Part shown: piece after piece, positions 45,740 through 56,925 of the stretch
Layout of the letters: every line of letters starts with the position of its first letter
How positions within the stretch are numbered: the first letter of the stretch is position 1
NCBI RefSeq assembly: GCF_030272615.1
Contig: NC_081409.1
Span: 616,202,755-616,266,754 of the forward strand
From: Cryptomeria japonica
Lineage: Eukaryota; Streptophyta; Pinopsida; Cupressales; Cupressaceae
Direction of reading: 5' to 3'
Length of the DNA stretch: 64,000 bases
Position numbers and translations under genes: made by a program
Notes under the pieces: generated by a model
The model's database searches: none
Told to the model about the DNA's origin: nothing
What the model saw: the letters and a program-made list of their open reading frames with translations, nothing else

Positions 45740-47335
45740 ACTTATATTGAGAGAGTATGCAAGATAGTTATTAGGATCAGTTGAAAAGACTTGTTGTTGC
45801 TATTGAGGTTTGTTATTTGGATTTGGAACAGGCTAAGTTGGCAGTTGGGTTGGCTTGGATGGAGTGCTAGTAGGAGCTAGTGGCATTAAAGCTGGCTGTT
45901 GGGAGTATTATTGTGGTTGTAGGAAACCTAATGACTGGTTTACCCATTGCTGTCCTCCCCTCCATTGTGGCAACTATTGCTAGTTACCTTTAGGGGGAGA
46001 CCAATTCCCCTGTGGCTACTACCACTAAGATGATGAATTGTAATAATTAGGCCAAGGGTTTTGAGAGTTATTCCAAGACGGTGGAGTATAATTTCCAAAA
46101 TTTTGGGAATATGGTGGTTTCCACTGATTGTTTTGTGCATTGAAGTTCATATAAGGATTAGAAAATCACAATGGATCTTGTGGCATACCTTGTCTTGGAT
46201 GCCAAGGTCATCATTGTGCAACATAAAAGAGTTGTTCATCATCTCCATAGACAGGATTGAAATATGGGGAACTCTACTGGCTATCAATTTTATCTAACAG
46301 TTTGCATCTACAGTCCTTCTTCTTTTGTCGACAGTGAGGAAAAAATTCAGCAAGCATAGCCTCTGCCTCCTCATGCTTCTTCTTTTCCTGTAGTGTATCC
46401 AATTGGGTAGCCATATTATTAATTATATCCTCTTTAAAATCCTTCAACAGATGAGTTATTTCCATTCTTGAGACTGTTGAAGATGACTTTGCAACTGAAG
46501 AACTAGGCCTATAATCTCTTCCCCTTTTTGCTGCAGCTCTTGAATACTTTTGACAAATCTGTTTGATATCATCCCATTGAACTTGAGTAATAGCTCCTCC
46601 TCCCATTAGATCTAAGGAGTCAACACAATCATCATTGATGCCCCTTAGAAAAATCAACTTCATATAGTCTTCACTTAGAGTACTATGTTTGGATTTGCTA
46701 ACACTAAATAAAAAGCTTTCCAAATAGTCTTCCAGGCTTTCATCTTCTTTTTGTGTCATTCTGAAGATATCATCACCATGTCGGTCCATTCCCCTGCAAT
46801 AGTCTTTATACTTATCCAAGAAGTTTGTCTTCATCTCCTCCTAGGTAGTGATTACATTTCATCCTAAACTCATAAACCATCTCAAGGTAGCTTCTTTCAA
46901 AGTAGAAGGGAATAACATGAGTTTATGAGCATCAGTGGTATAATCATAACTTCTGCAAATGATATCAAATTCAAATAGAAAGGTGTCTGGATCTTCTGTT
47001 ACCAATCCATGAAATTTTGGAAGTGAAGAGGCTGGCATGTTTTTCAAATTTGCCTTATCATGTAGTTCAGGAATGGGAAACTCAAATGTTGGATTTACAA
47101 GTGGAGGTGGAGGATTTGCTACCATTGGTCCCTGATAAGTTACTAGAGGTAAAATGTTTTGTTCAGGGGGTTCATTCAGGAAGTCTAGATCTCCTTCTGA
47201 CAAATTAAAGACACCTCTATTTAGCACATAAGTTTTCACAAACGGGTTTACTTTAGGTGCTTGATCTGATCTTATATCTTGAGTGGAATGTGAGGGAATA
47301 AATCTTCCTAGTGCATCTCTTCTCCTCCTATGCAT
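45740..47335 (-). pseudogene. Athila-like gag
   Basis: The start is the ATG at 47333-47335 (MHRRRRDALGRF), about 105 bp from the LTR. The gag domain is seen at SSLPKFHGLV, ATLRWFMSLG, FLDKYKDYCRGMDRHGDDIF and ESLEDYLESF. A coiled coil lies at about 46330-46420, then a Cys-rich CRQKKKDCRC and a Gln/Asn/Pro/Trp-rich linker down to the protease ORF. The frame is broken at 46857-46859 and by at least eight later stops (for example 46274). It would build the capsid and bind RNA in a live element. Confidence 0.85.
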
Positions 47336-47404
47336 GCAAATTAAAGAAGAAAATTCAAAAAGCTAATTGAGAAAACTTAAAAACTAATGGTTTACAACAA
47401 GTCC

Positions 47405-47440
47405 TTAGCTTGGCACCATCTCCAACAACAACGCAAAAAA
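47405..47440 (-). other. Athila-type primer-binding region (decayed)
   Basis: Minus strand next to the LTR reads ttttttgcgttgttgttgg and then agatggtgccaagc. This parallels the Athila context in which the tRNA-Asp-type site TGGCGCCGTTGCCGGGG is followed by a gtgccaagc block. Several positions differ, so the site is degenerate. Confidence 0.55.
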
Positions 47441-48663
47441 TGTTGGTCCTCACAACTGGAATGGTAACTAGGTAATAAAACACAATTTAGAGATTGAATA
47501 TCCTTAAATAGATAACTTTTCCTATGGCAAAGGCTCATTTAGTTATCAACGAAGGACGTAAACTTGAAATGGGCTAGCACTATATGTGCACCAAGTTCAT
47601 ATTGCAACCATTCTATATTACTGCAGGAAAAGAAATTCTTCTTAAACTAAACACATGAAATCTCAAATGAACTAATACTTAATCTTATAATTGGAAATTA
47701 CTTTAAACAACTACTATTAAATGATAAAGTTCTGGCAGGCAGCAGGAACTACTCTATTGTTGTGGCTGCAAAAATAGACACAGGAACTGTTTCCTATGGC
47801 CGCAGGAACAGACGAATGCAGATCAACTACTACAAAAGTATAAAACTAACTAGAACATACAAAGGATTACTCACCAAGTGGGCCCCCTTGAGTGAGTATC
47901 TTCGTAACTTCAGATTACAATTATCTAATCATTCAAAATCACATTGGTCTCTTTATTTCATCTTTACTAGAAAATACATAAACAATACCAGAAGCTTGTA
48001 TATTACAAAATACTATGGTTGTTCTTTGTTATCCCCGAGAGGAGAGAGATCCATTTATTTATAGGAAAACTTATAACAAAATTCTAACTGATCGACCACA
48101 TTCCTACGAAATAGGCGGACAAGATTTATTAACAAGAGAAGAAGAAGTCAACACAGGACAACAAAACAACATTTGTCCTGCAACTAAGAATATATAGCAT
48201 GACTAGCCTCCTAGATCTAAGCTCCACTAGGAACAGTTATAAATGTTTCATAAATCAATCTACTGAAGAACCGGTCAAGTGGTTTCAATCATTACTGCAT
48301 TTCTCTGACTGGGTCTACATTGCGGTTATATACTTGATGCTCTTTTGAACCACCATTTGTCTTTACTTCACCTTTGTTGACCCTGCATCATGATATTAAC
48401 GTGCACAATAAGCATGTGTATATACTAATGCTAACATGATATAATGTAAACCATATTTATAATTGATTTTAGATATTTGCATAGATAGACCATTTGAAAC
48501 CATTATATGACATCCTTAGGTATGAGTTAAACCAGTTTCAAAAACACTTAAAAGGGATCAACTTAGGAGAATATTATAATCCAAATTTTATCTAATAAAA
48601 AGACCTAGGCAGGAGTATTATATCAAAAATCTATCAAAATAGAGTCATTATTTAGGCTCATCA
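47441..48663 (-). repeat. 5' LTR of Athila-like element (1223 bp)
   Basis: Plus-strand TGTTGGTCCTC...GGCTCATCA. Minus-strand TATA-like cctataaataaatgg at about 48050-48065 is followed by a ggatctctctcctctc stretch, a likely transcription start region. Confidence 0.9.
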
Positions 48664-48914
48664 ACAAGTCGGTGAACAAAAGGTGAAGCTGAAATATGTA
48701 TCTACAAAGGGACAAATTGTTGATATTTTTACTAAGCCTTTGCCTGCAAATACATTTGTCTATCTAAGAGACAAGTTAGGGGTCTCCACCCCTCCTGGTG
48801 AGAACTAGATGCATTGAGTTGCATCAATCCAGTGGAATTCAGAGCCTTATTCTTTTATCCGGATTGATGTGTTGGTGTTGCTCCTTTGCTGGAGTAGAGA
48901 TTCATGTTTCTATG

Positions 48915-49103
48915 TTTTAGGGGGAGAGAGTTTGATTTTCTGTCTTGGTGGTCTTTGGCATTGTTATCAAAGGGGGAGAGAGATCATGTGAAAAAATGCT
49001 TTATCTACCTTGATCTTAGGGGGAGTTTGCTAGTGATATCTTATTTCTTTGCACTAACTGTTTTTCATATTCGTATGTTGCCATCAATGCCAAAGGGGGA
49101 GAT
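48915..49103 (+). other. Repeated polypurine tracts before Copia 3' LTR
   Basis: Four purine runs of the form agggggaga: about 48919-48930, 48970-48982, 49018-49026 and 49093-49103. The last directly precedes the LTR start TGTTGG. Multiple such tracts are characteristic of Sireviruses. Confidence 0.8.
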
Positions 49104-50322
49104 TGTTGGATTATTTAAGAGATTGTTGGATCTGGTTGTTCATTGCTACTGTTAGGATATTTTGATGTCATTGATGTCAACATACTCCTGTGAATTATTC
49201 TAGTGAGTTTGGGAAGATTTTCTAATCCAGTTTGCAATTCTTTGTTTACCAATTTTTGTCGGTATTCCCTTTGGTATATTCTGATGTGATTAGATCTTGT
49301 GCTGAAATTTGGGATGATCTTGTGTATCTTCATTTTATATGGTTCATGATTTGGTGCTTCGCAAGTTATATTTCTTCATGATAGTTGTTGATTGGTGTGT
49401 TCATAAGCTTTGAGATGTTGACAAATGAATATTTGAAAAGATATGATGGTGCAACTATTTTAGATGATTCTAAAATTCTTGATGGTGTTTCCTAGTCATG
49501 TCCTATTTATTTTGGTGATCCACATTGATCATTGAGCAATTTTTTGGTGATTTCTTTGAACCGGTGATAATTTGTGTGTTATGCAATATTTCTGGTGGTG
49601 TAGCATGTTGCAGTTGATTTTGGCAGGATTTCCAGTGGATGTAATTGTTTGGGAATTTGAATTAGGTCCACGTTATGTAATGGAAAACATAATATTGGTC
49701 CGGTTTTGTATTGTGTAATGTAATTTTTGTAATTATGAGTTGAGGGTTGAGGGTTGAGGGTTTAGCCAACCTTGTTATCAAGGTTGATGATTTGTATAAT
49801 ATAGGTGGTATAATTATGTAATTTAGGTGTCGATATTGTGTATGCATTATCAGAGAGAGGTAAATGTGTGAACAAGGATATATCATTCAGCAAAGTGTTG
49901 TGGTGAATTTGGTGTTGTAGGGAAAACAATTGTGCTTAACTGGAACTATCATCATGCATTTGTAGATGCTATTAATGCAGTTCATTTCTTCCAGATTGTA
50001 GTTTGAATCATATTGTAAGTCAGTGAGACTTCCCTGAGGGTTGTAGCCTTTCAGGCATATATATTTTGAGTAGTGAGCTCTAGGCAGTGTGCCTGAATGC
50101 ATGTGCATTCCCTATTGTAATATTTTCACATACTACTATAGAGTATCATCTTATTATGGGTAGGTTCCCACCATGGTTTTCCATGTCAAAATATTGGTGT
50201 TGTGTGTTGTGCTATTAATTTTCTTGTATGTTATTGTTGTAGTTTATTAGTTTATGTTTTGGAAGTTTAGTTTGTTGTGTATCCAGTGAAGACTGATTGA
50301 CCCCCCCCCTCTCAGTCTTCCT
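49104..50322 (+). repeat. 3' LTR of the Copia element
   Basis: Starts TGTTGGATT after the polypurine tract and ends near the C-run/ctctcagtcttc motif (50301-50322). The exact end is unclear, as no clean CA is present. Element B ORF1 begins at once on the other strand. Confidence 0.75.
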
Positions 50323-50325
50323 ACT

Positions 50326-51270
50326 TGATTTCTACTAAAATGACATTGATTAGCAACATGTACAAATATTCCACATGCATAACATCTGACATTTCTCCCA
50401 TCCTGAGAGTTATTCATCATACTTCTGCATACATTTTCCCTATGACCATATTTGTTGCATTTGAAACATTGACCGATAAAATATGGACCATTATTTATCA
50501 TCCTATTTTTATATTGACTAGCCATATGACTAAATTTATTGCAAACAAAATAGTTACCATTGAACTTATGAGAATTCGGTTGTCTTACTACAGGCCTTCA
50601 TTAATTGTTCTTCTGTTGTGCTGATTTGGAACTTTCGCCTTTCTCAAATCCAAGATCTTGTGTATCATTAGGATTATTCTAACTTGCAAGCATCTCATCT
50701 AGCTTAGCTGAACTGATCCAAAAATTCTCCTTGTACTTATTTGCAACATCAAGATAATATCTAATAAGGATGATTTTCCTTTCAATATCTTCCTCATGTT
50801 GTCTAGCATCTTGTAGGTCAAGCTTCAGTTGTCCATTCTCACCTTCAAGTCTGCAACATTCTTTAGATTTGTCTTTCAGGGATTGATCAAGATTCTCCTC
50901 ATTCTTCTTCCTTTCTTCAATCTCTTTTGTCAATCTCATTACAATGGCTTTTATTTCATTGTTTTGTAATGTATTGGCTCTATCTAGTCTAGCACATTCT
51001 TCTGTCTTTTCCCTCAAGGCTTCTTCATCAATTCTCTAACTTCCTTTCTTCTTATGCTAATCAACAAGCTCCTTTCACTTTTCCCTTCATTTGTTCAATT
51101 GATATTTCAATATTTCAAATGTATTCTTCAACATCTTTGAGATTTTCTTTCACTTTTTGGTTCTCATATTGTGTAGGATCAAGAGTTTCAAGAGCAACAA
51201 CCAGTTGTTGTCTAAGACTACCAAAATCTATTGATTCACTTTCCTGGATCCACCTCAGGCTATTAGGCTT
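50326..51270 (-). pseudogene. ORF1 of element B: coiled coil plus CCHC knuckles
   Basis: Downstream of the B primer site on the minus strand. The first part is a Glu/Lys/Leu coiled coil spread over two frames (clearest at 50679-51017). GLGFEKGES, similar to GLGFSDYEKGE in A1, leads into knuckles: a first one with lost cysteines (FVCNKFSHMASQYK), then CFKCNKYGHRENVC and CYACGIFVHVANQC. The frame is cut at about 50326 by the Copia LTR, so any fourth knuckle and the C-terminus are lost. No ATG is obvious near the primer site. The layout matches ORF1 of A1 and A2. Confidence 0.75.
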
Positions 51271-51285
51271 CCTCAGAGGAACTAG

Positions 51286-51297
51286 GCTCTGATACCA
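51286..51297 (-). other. Primer-binding site, tRNA-iMet type (element B)
   Basis: Minus strand TGGTATCAGAGC, two bases from the LTR. Confidence 0.9.
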
Positions 51298-51299
51298 AT

Positions 51300-52445
51300 T
51301 TTAGGAATCAAGGAACACTGAGGAGGGGGGGGGGGGGTGAATAAGTGTTCTGCAATTTTAAACTTGATTAACCTAGTTATTTAATCACTTGAAGCTTATG
51401 GAGAAAAGTAAAGTGCAGAAACACAAAGAAAAGATCATCAACACCATAACACCAATTTTTTTATGTGGAAACTTGGTTAAGGGAAAAACCACAGTGGGAT
51501 TCAAACCCACAATATTAATATACTCTGTTAAAAGTATAAAAATATTACATAGGGGAATGCACATGCATTCAGGCACACTTCCTAGAGCTCACTACTCAAT
51601 GTTTAGAATAAGGGCTACAACCTAGAAGGCTCATTGCCTTACAAAATGATTATAAGAGATACAAGAGATTTTGAACTATTTAATATCATCGACAAATGCC
51701 TGAGTATAGTTTCGGTTAAGAACAAAACACATATTCTTACTCTATTTTGCAATACTGCTCTGTTATGATATTATGCAACATACCAGAGCACAAATTATTA
51801 CCTTGTGCACGTGAAATTATGCATAATTGATCAACACATCCCACATAACCATCAACATAGAAAGTGATCAAATCAATCCATCATATATCCACTAAAATAA
51901 ATTAGATCAATTCCATGTCGGCCCAAAAATTGCATAACATACAACATGAAACGTGTTACCCAAGTTGACTCAAATCAATCCAAAAATAACTAAGCGGATG
52001 AAAAAAAAAATCCATATGCTTCCCATATGTCGTCTTAACAACCTCAAACACAAAAGCAACCACAAAAACTGGTTTGCAAGATCGACATACTGAATTTCCA
52101 CATGTTATTGTTGATAGCCACTGTTCTAGCCAAAAACCAATCTACTGAATCTTACCAACAAACATAAAAATTATCACCAAACACCACAAACCTAGAATAA
52201 GGTAAATTTCATATCCACTATACATCTCCAATATCCACAAAGAAATATATTCAACTAAAATAATCCACTAACTAACAAACTATACACTCTGTCAGATACA
52301 CTGTTATCATCGGACCACATAGATACTTGATCAATCTTCAACCAATCTACCGAAATGATGAAAACATGAACTGTGGATGACAAATCTTATATGAGTTGCC
52401 ATCAATGATTACATCTCAACATACATGCAGTGTCTCTTGCCAACA
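51300..52445 (-). repeat. 5' LTR of element B (1146 bp)
   Basis: Collinear with 32029-33176. The left terminal TG reads TT. The C-run motif is at 51319-51341, and the right end TTGCCAACA is followed by the duplication cttta. Confidence 0.85.
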
Positions 52446-52450
52446 CTTTA

Positions 52451-53600
52451 CAAATCTACATTTAATTGCAATCTCTACATTTCTCCATATAAGGATGTTT
52501 TTCTTATGGTTTTCCACCATCTTGTTGTACACCTTGTCAATGTAACATATAGGTCTAACATCCCAATATTCACATAATTTTCTTCCTTTTCATATTCGTT
52601 AAATACTTCTCATCATCCCCAATTCCATCATATTTGGGATAGCTCTTAGAATTATTCTATACAAATATTTTTATTTGATCACGAGTCTTCTCTAACATGC
52701 CTTATCATTGGTTTCAGTATAGGCACTACTAGTTTTTCCATATTTTATGGTCTTGTCTCTTTTGTTATCTTCTTATCTATTTATCATTATCCTTTTTCTT
52801 TATCTTGTTCAATGTAAAATACATGTCATTGAATTTGGTTATGTGGGTTATCTCCTTATCATATCTCTTGATGCGGTGGGTCATAGCCTTTATATTTATT
52901 TAATCTCTTCTATTCTTGATTAACTTCATTACTATTTTTCTATTTATTTACACTTTATTTCTTACTTATATTCCCCCTTTTACTTTTATATCACAAATGT
53001 ATACCTTTAATATATGAGGTGTTTCATTTCCTTATAACTTCTCCATAGTTTCATCATAATCCATCAAATCTAAGGACCTTGCATTTCTTCACTTCCTTCT
53101 AGACTTCATCCTCAAACCTCTTGGTGTTGTCTATGCTTTTTCAAATATTTTTATCCTTCAAGACATCAACATCTCTCTCACATACTCTAAAAAAAATTAT
53201 TTATTTGTCTTGTATGGGTCCCTTTACCACGGCCTTAGTGATTCTAACAACTAGTGATCTCATAACATATCTACTATCATATTCCTTCCATCTTTTCTTA
53301 CTTCCTCTATTTTTATTCTTGATATTTTATTATTTTTACTATATTAATTCTATGTTCCTTACTCATTTTATTCTTTGCCTAAGCATTACACCTAATTTAT
53401 CTTAGTTGTCATAGATTTTTGTATTTCTTCCATTTTCTATGACATCACCTTTGTACCTCCCTAAGGGATAGAAATTAGGGTGAATTTTCACACATATTCA
53501 TAACAACTATCATCACCATTTATATGTTAATTTTTTTATAAATTTTCACTTCTCGTAATTTGAGTTATCTCTAAAAATAAAAATAATCTTATACAAATAA
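52451..53600. other. No gene supported
   Basis: T/C-rich on the plus strand. The minus strand has stretches that look like an eroded coding region (Lys/Glu-rich), but stops are frequent and I cannot match a family. It may be a very old LINE or host sequence. Confidence 0.4.
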
Positions 53601-53633
53601 TTATGGCACAATTTTGGAGTAGGAGAGAGTGGT

Positions 53634-55360
53634 TTGGCACGAGAAGATTTAGGGATGCGGGTGGGAACAAAGAAACATGGGAAAGGTATTGATGGAATGC
53701 ATAAAAAAGAGAGCTTGACCTTTCCATCCTTTATGCCAAGACATAATAGGATCTATTTAGGCAATCACAAGCAAAGAGATACCTATACATGGAAGGAGGA
53801 GGGATTTCCTAGGGTTCACAAGTTGGGAGCCAAAATATTTGCCCAAAATTGGAGGAGTCGAGATGATGGCATTGAGAACAAAGGATGATTCATAGGAAGA
53901 GGTAGAAGGAAGCCAATGTCAAGGACCAAAGCTATGGTGATTCCATCTAGAGCCCTAATCATTGAAAGGCTATAAGACACAATCTTCTTTTCTAAATGGG
54001 TAGGCTTAGGGCTCCCAATTGACAAGATCATAAATTGTTGGAATGAGTTTCAAGGTGAAGAAATTAAAGTAAGAAGCCTTGCAAATGGATTCTTCCTAAT
54101 AGAGTGTATTTCTCTAGATTAGAAGAGAGATATTCTTGGATGTGGTACATTGATGATGGAGGATGTGGATTTTTTAATCAAATAGTGGGACCATGATCCA
54201 TGCTGAAAAAAGATGGCAGCTACTCCAAGGTAGATTAAGCTACCTAAATTGTTGTCTAAATATTAAGGAGCATAATCTCTAAGGCTAATTAGGGAAGAAC
54301 TGGGGACTCTTGTCATGATACATAAAGCTATCAACACTAGAGACCATAGATCTTTTTTTCTCAATCATGTGTAGAAGTAGATCTAGATGGAGGATGTTGG
54401 GAGGAGTTGGAGTTAATATTGGAAGATGGGGTTTGGAAACATAAGATAGTCATTAAGAATCCGAAGGTGAGAAAGGCGATTAATGATGCTAGGGATCCAA
54501 GCAACCTTGATAAGGAAATTAATAGGTGAAAATATTTATGTCAAAGGACCCAAGAGTAGACCTTCAGGGAGTGCAAGGTTCATATTTATTTGATAGGTTT
54601 TTAGCGGGTTTGAATAGAGTTAGAAGTTGTGTAAAATATAGAGTCTCTTGAAAGAAATGATGGGGTAGTTATGTGAGAAGGAAAGAAGACAAGTATGGAG
54701 AAAGATAGTTTAGGGTCACCTTGAGAAGATGTGATAAAGGATGTGAAAGGAATATTCAAGGATACACTAACTCCATTCCTCATGCCTAGTCTCATAGAGA
54801 GGAGGATAGAGATATGTTGATAGGTGAAGGGGATAGAGCATAAAAAATTAGGAGATTGGATTCACTAAGGATTCCTAAAATTCAAAAAAGGTAGATGATG
54901 CCACACATGAAGCAGGGGGAGTCCCTAACAAGCTAGAAAGATTAAGGGATGACACATCATCTAAAGCTCTCGAGAATGGAGTTTTTGAGCTAGCTATAGA
55001 TTTATTTTGGATCACTATTAAGGACCATTTTATAAAAGATGAAGATGATTAGTTTGATCATCAAGAACTGCAATCAACAAAAGAATATTGGAGGATTCTA
55101 GAAGAGATTGGGTTAGGATATCATGAGATTAAATAAACCTCTCTAAAGGATCTAGGGATGATTATAGATACCTCTAGAGATCACAAGAAGATAGGCATCA
55201 GATAGAAGAGCTCACTAAAAACATCTTCAAATTGCAAGGATAAAAAGTAATCAATAAGGAAGATCAATCAAGAAAAGTGTAGCATAGATGGTGATGTAGA
55301 AGGTCAAGTCAAAATTACTAGGATGTTAAGGTTAGGGAAGGGAGGCCCCCTTCCCAAGGG
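53634..55360 (+). pseudogene. LINE ORF1 (DUF4283-like)
   Basis: About residues 100-200 contain SKWVGLGLPIDKI, GFFLIECISLD, a CGTLMMEDVDFLI block and IKLPKLLSKY. This is the pattern of DUF4283, an RNA-binding-type domain common in ORF1 of plant L1-like LINEs. The rest is charged and broken by many stops and shifts (first at 53886-53888). No zinc knuckle could be made out. The start at ATG 53634 is a guess. Confidence 0.65.
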
Positions 55361-55364
55361 GTAA

Positions 55365-55560
55365 TGAAGATCATTATGTGAAATGTTAGGATCTTAAACA
55401 CCCCTAACAAACAATGGTTGGAGAAAACTAACTAGAAAAGCTAGAAGTAGACATCATTATGCTATAGGAGACTAAGTTGAACAACACTGATGACAAGTAG
55501 TTTAATAAGAGAAGAAAGAGATGGCAAGGAATTTGGGTGAATTCAAAAGGATCTTATAAG
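55365..55560 (+). pseudogene. LINE ORF2 start: AP endonuclease fragment
   Basis: Begins MKII then NVR, the plant L1 endonuclease start (usual form MKIISWNVRG), with Trp replaced by a stop (55380-55382). After a frame shift it reads VDIIMLxETKLNN, the metal-binding ETK motif, and WQGIWVNSKGS. It ends where the Copia LTR begins. This enzyme nicks target DNA in live LINEs. Confidence 0.75.
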
Positions 55561-55568
55561 GAAAGCAG

Positions 55569-56876
55569 AGTGCAGAAAATGCCTTCCTAATGTCAATTTA
55601 TAAGAGAAGTGAAGCAGATGAGTGTTTCAATTCGAATTACAACAGCTAAGATACACAATACAAGATAAATAGAGCAACATGAAAAACACAAACAAAGAGA
55701 TGTACACCAGACTTCACGTGGGAAAACCCTTACGAGTGAAAAAACCACACACCAAAGTAATCCCTTGTATTACAGTAAAATAATTACATACAAGTTCCAG
55801 ACCTTTGATTTGATCTCTGTTCAAGGAGTAGTACAGAAGATTACAATCTGAATCAGATTTTCAATTCATCTTTTCTAGACTTACCAACCGATTGCTACCC
55901 TTGTATTACAGTAAAATAATTACATACAAGTTCCAGACCTTTGATTTGATCTCTGTTCAAGGAGTAGTACAGAAGATTACAATCTGAATCAAATTTTCAA
56001 TTCATCTTTTCTAGACTTACCAACTGATTGCTACAATCCTCTTTTCACATGATTGAAATTTTCCTCACACGATCCAACCAACTGCAACTATTTTCTAAAC
56101 GATTTTAAATGTCTTTGTTGAAAAACAGTTCGTTTTAGTTACTACATCTTCTAACTGTCAAACTTCTCAGAATGTCAATAACACACATGTTGTCGCCATC
56201 GCTTCCTCTGAGTCATTCCAATTTCCACCAATCGTTAGTAGACAACTCAGCAAGTCAAAACGAGTACATCATGGTCCCCACAAAATCCTTAAGACTATTT
56301 GCTGATGTTCCCATTCGGACCAATCATCGACTTCCAACTTAGCATGACACCATGAGTCGGTCATGGTCCCCACCAAGGCCATCTCAAAGCATATCGACAT
56401 ATTGCCACCTGATGGAAGTGTAACTCACTAGTTATCCAAGCTATGTTCCACCCGATCTTTGATCCTCGATAGTGGGCCCCTCACAAGTCTCTTATCAGTC
56501 GATCACACTTTGTCAAAAAGGTGACTTCGACTACCAAAAACTCAAATTTGACTGATAACACTTTTGTGTGATATTGAACAAATCAAAACTGCAATGAAAC
56601 CAAAATAATAGTATTTATCGCTACAAAATGAGACTTTAGTTACTTCCTTTAGACAATCTTACCGAACTCAGATGCTATATCGAAATCACTACTTCTCCAG
56701 GCAAGTGCATAACATAGAGGTTATCTACTACTGTATCAATAACACAAAGGTTATTTAGTTCCCTTTTAAGATGATCAATAACATGAAAGTTATTCATTTT
56801 GAACTGCTCATTTCAAAGACCAAGTGTCATCTATTCGAGATTTCCACCAATGAGTTTGAGAGACCCATTCTCAACA
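55569..56876 (-). repeat. 3' LTR of minus-strand Copia
   Basis: In element sense it starts TGTTGAGAATGGG after the polypurine tract. Near the far end is the typical R/U5 block gggttttcccacgtgaagtc (rc of about 55706-55727). The far end is placed at TGCAGA, 55569, with low certainty. It contains a 136-bp tandem duplication. Confidence 0.65.
55762..56033. repeat. 136-bp tandem duplication in Copia LTR
   Basis: 55762-55897 and 55898-56033 are adjacent copies that differ at only two positions I can see (g/a at about 55854/55990 and c/t at about 55889/56025). Confidence 0.9.
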
Positions 56877-56925
56877 TTCTCCCACTTGACAAAGAACTTA
56901 CTGGTATCTCTATAACACTTAGAAA

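Larger units (their letters stand above)
41306..48668 (-). mobile_element. Athila-like Ty3 element nested in the Copia pol
   Basis: The element is 41311-48663, with full LTRs at both ends (41311-42553 and 47441-48663) in the same orientation, about 93% alike by eye over the first 200 bp. Flanks are gaaag (41306-41310) and acaag (48664-48668), 3 of 5 matching. Dropping the element and one flank leaves the Copia frame in phase, which supports a 5-bp duplication that has since mutated. In element sense: 5' LTR, primer site, gag, protease, RT, RNase H, a shortened integrase, polypurine tract, 3' LTR. The primer site and the DLRSG and ALIDVGAA motifs suggest Athila. It is the latest insertion in this nest. 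Confidence 0.85.
38593..48810 (+). pseudogene. Copia pol polyprotein (integrase, RT, RNase H)
   Basis: In order: GAG-pre-integrase with NLLSVG (about 38610); the integrase zinc region with HKKICH and C-x2-C (the first Cys codon follows a TAA at 38893-38895); and the integrase core with HTDLCGP. The second catalytic Asp is replaced by Asn (LRSNRGGEF, about 39160), while the Glu in NGVVERKN is kept. Then come RT with WVFRNK, a frame shift near 40260-40320, SLYGLKQ and VFVDDIIF (about 40495), and RNase H with STTGGALFLG and STVEAEY. Translation continues across the Athila-like insertion in phase (48669 onward) to KLGVSTPP and a stop near 48808. Many stops; inactive. The function in a live element is cDNA synthesis and integration. 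Confidence 0.9.
38580..50325 (+). mobile_element. Copia element, probably Sirevirus, 5'-truncated, inside B
   Basis: Begins mid-polyprotein at about 38580 and runs through integrase, RT and RNase H, a series of purine tracts and a 3' LTR (49104 to about 50322). It is interrupted at 41310 by the Athila-like element. The 5' LTR, primer site and gag are missing, together with neighbouring parts of element B, so one deletion probably removed the left part of the Copia plus flanking B sequence. Several aaagggggaga tracts before the LTR are a Sirevirus trait. Confidence 0.8.
32024..52450 (-). mobile_element. Element B: non-autonomous Sirevirus-like composite (20.4 kb)
   Basis: Two LTRs of one family, 51300-52445 (5' in element sense) and 32029-33176 (3'), lie in the same orientation and are about 88% alike by eye near their ends. 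The outer 5-bp flanks are attta (32024-32028) and cttta (52446-52450), 4 of 5 matching. The 5' LTR is followed by a TGGTATCAGAGC primer site and ORF1 (to about 50326). The 3' LTR is preceded by purine tracts and ORF2 (38567 to about 33390). Between and inside these lie later insertions: a LINE (34057-36311) and a plus-strand Copia (~38580-50325) carrying an Athila-like element (41311-48663). ORF1-ORF2 order matches A1 and A2. The end of ORF1, the spacer and the first ~125 codons of ORF2 are missing at the Copia insertion. Confidence 0.8.
53634..55560 (+). mobile_element. Decayed LINE: ORF1 and start of ORF2
   Basis: Contains an ORF1 with a DUF4283-like domain and, 3' of it, the first residues of an AP-endonuclease-type ORF2. 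It is cut at about 55560 by the end of the minus-strand Copia LTR. The 5' end is not resolved. Confidence 0.7.

Noticed and set aside
49735-49765. Telomere-like gagggttgagggttgagggtttag
   Set aside because: Only three short units, not the exact plant TTTAGGG repeat, and inside a Copia LTR. Chance or local slippage is enough.
52451-53410. Possible minus-strand LINE or RTE reverse transcriptase
   Set aside because: Some Lys/Glu-rich stretches look coding, but I could not find a DD motif or any conserved RT block.
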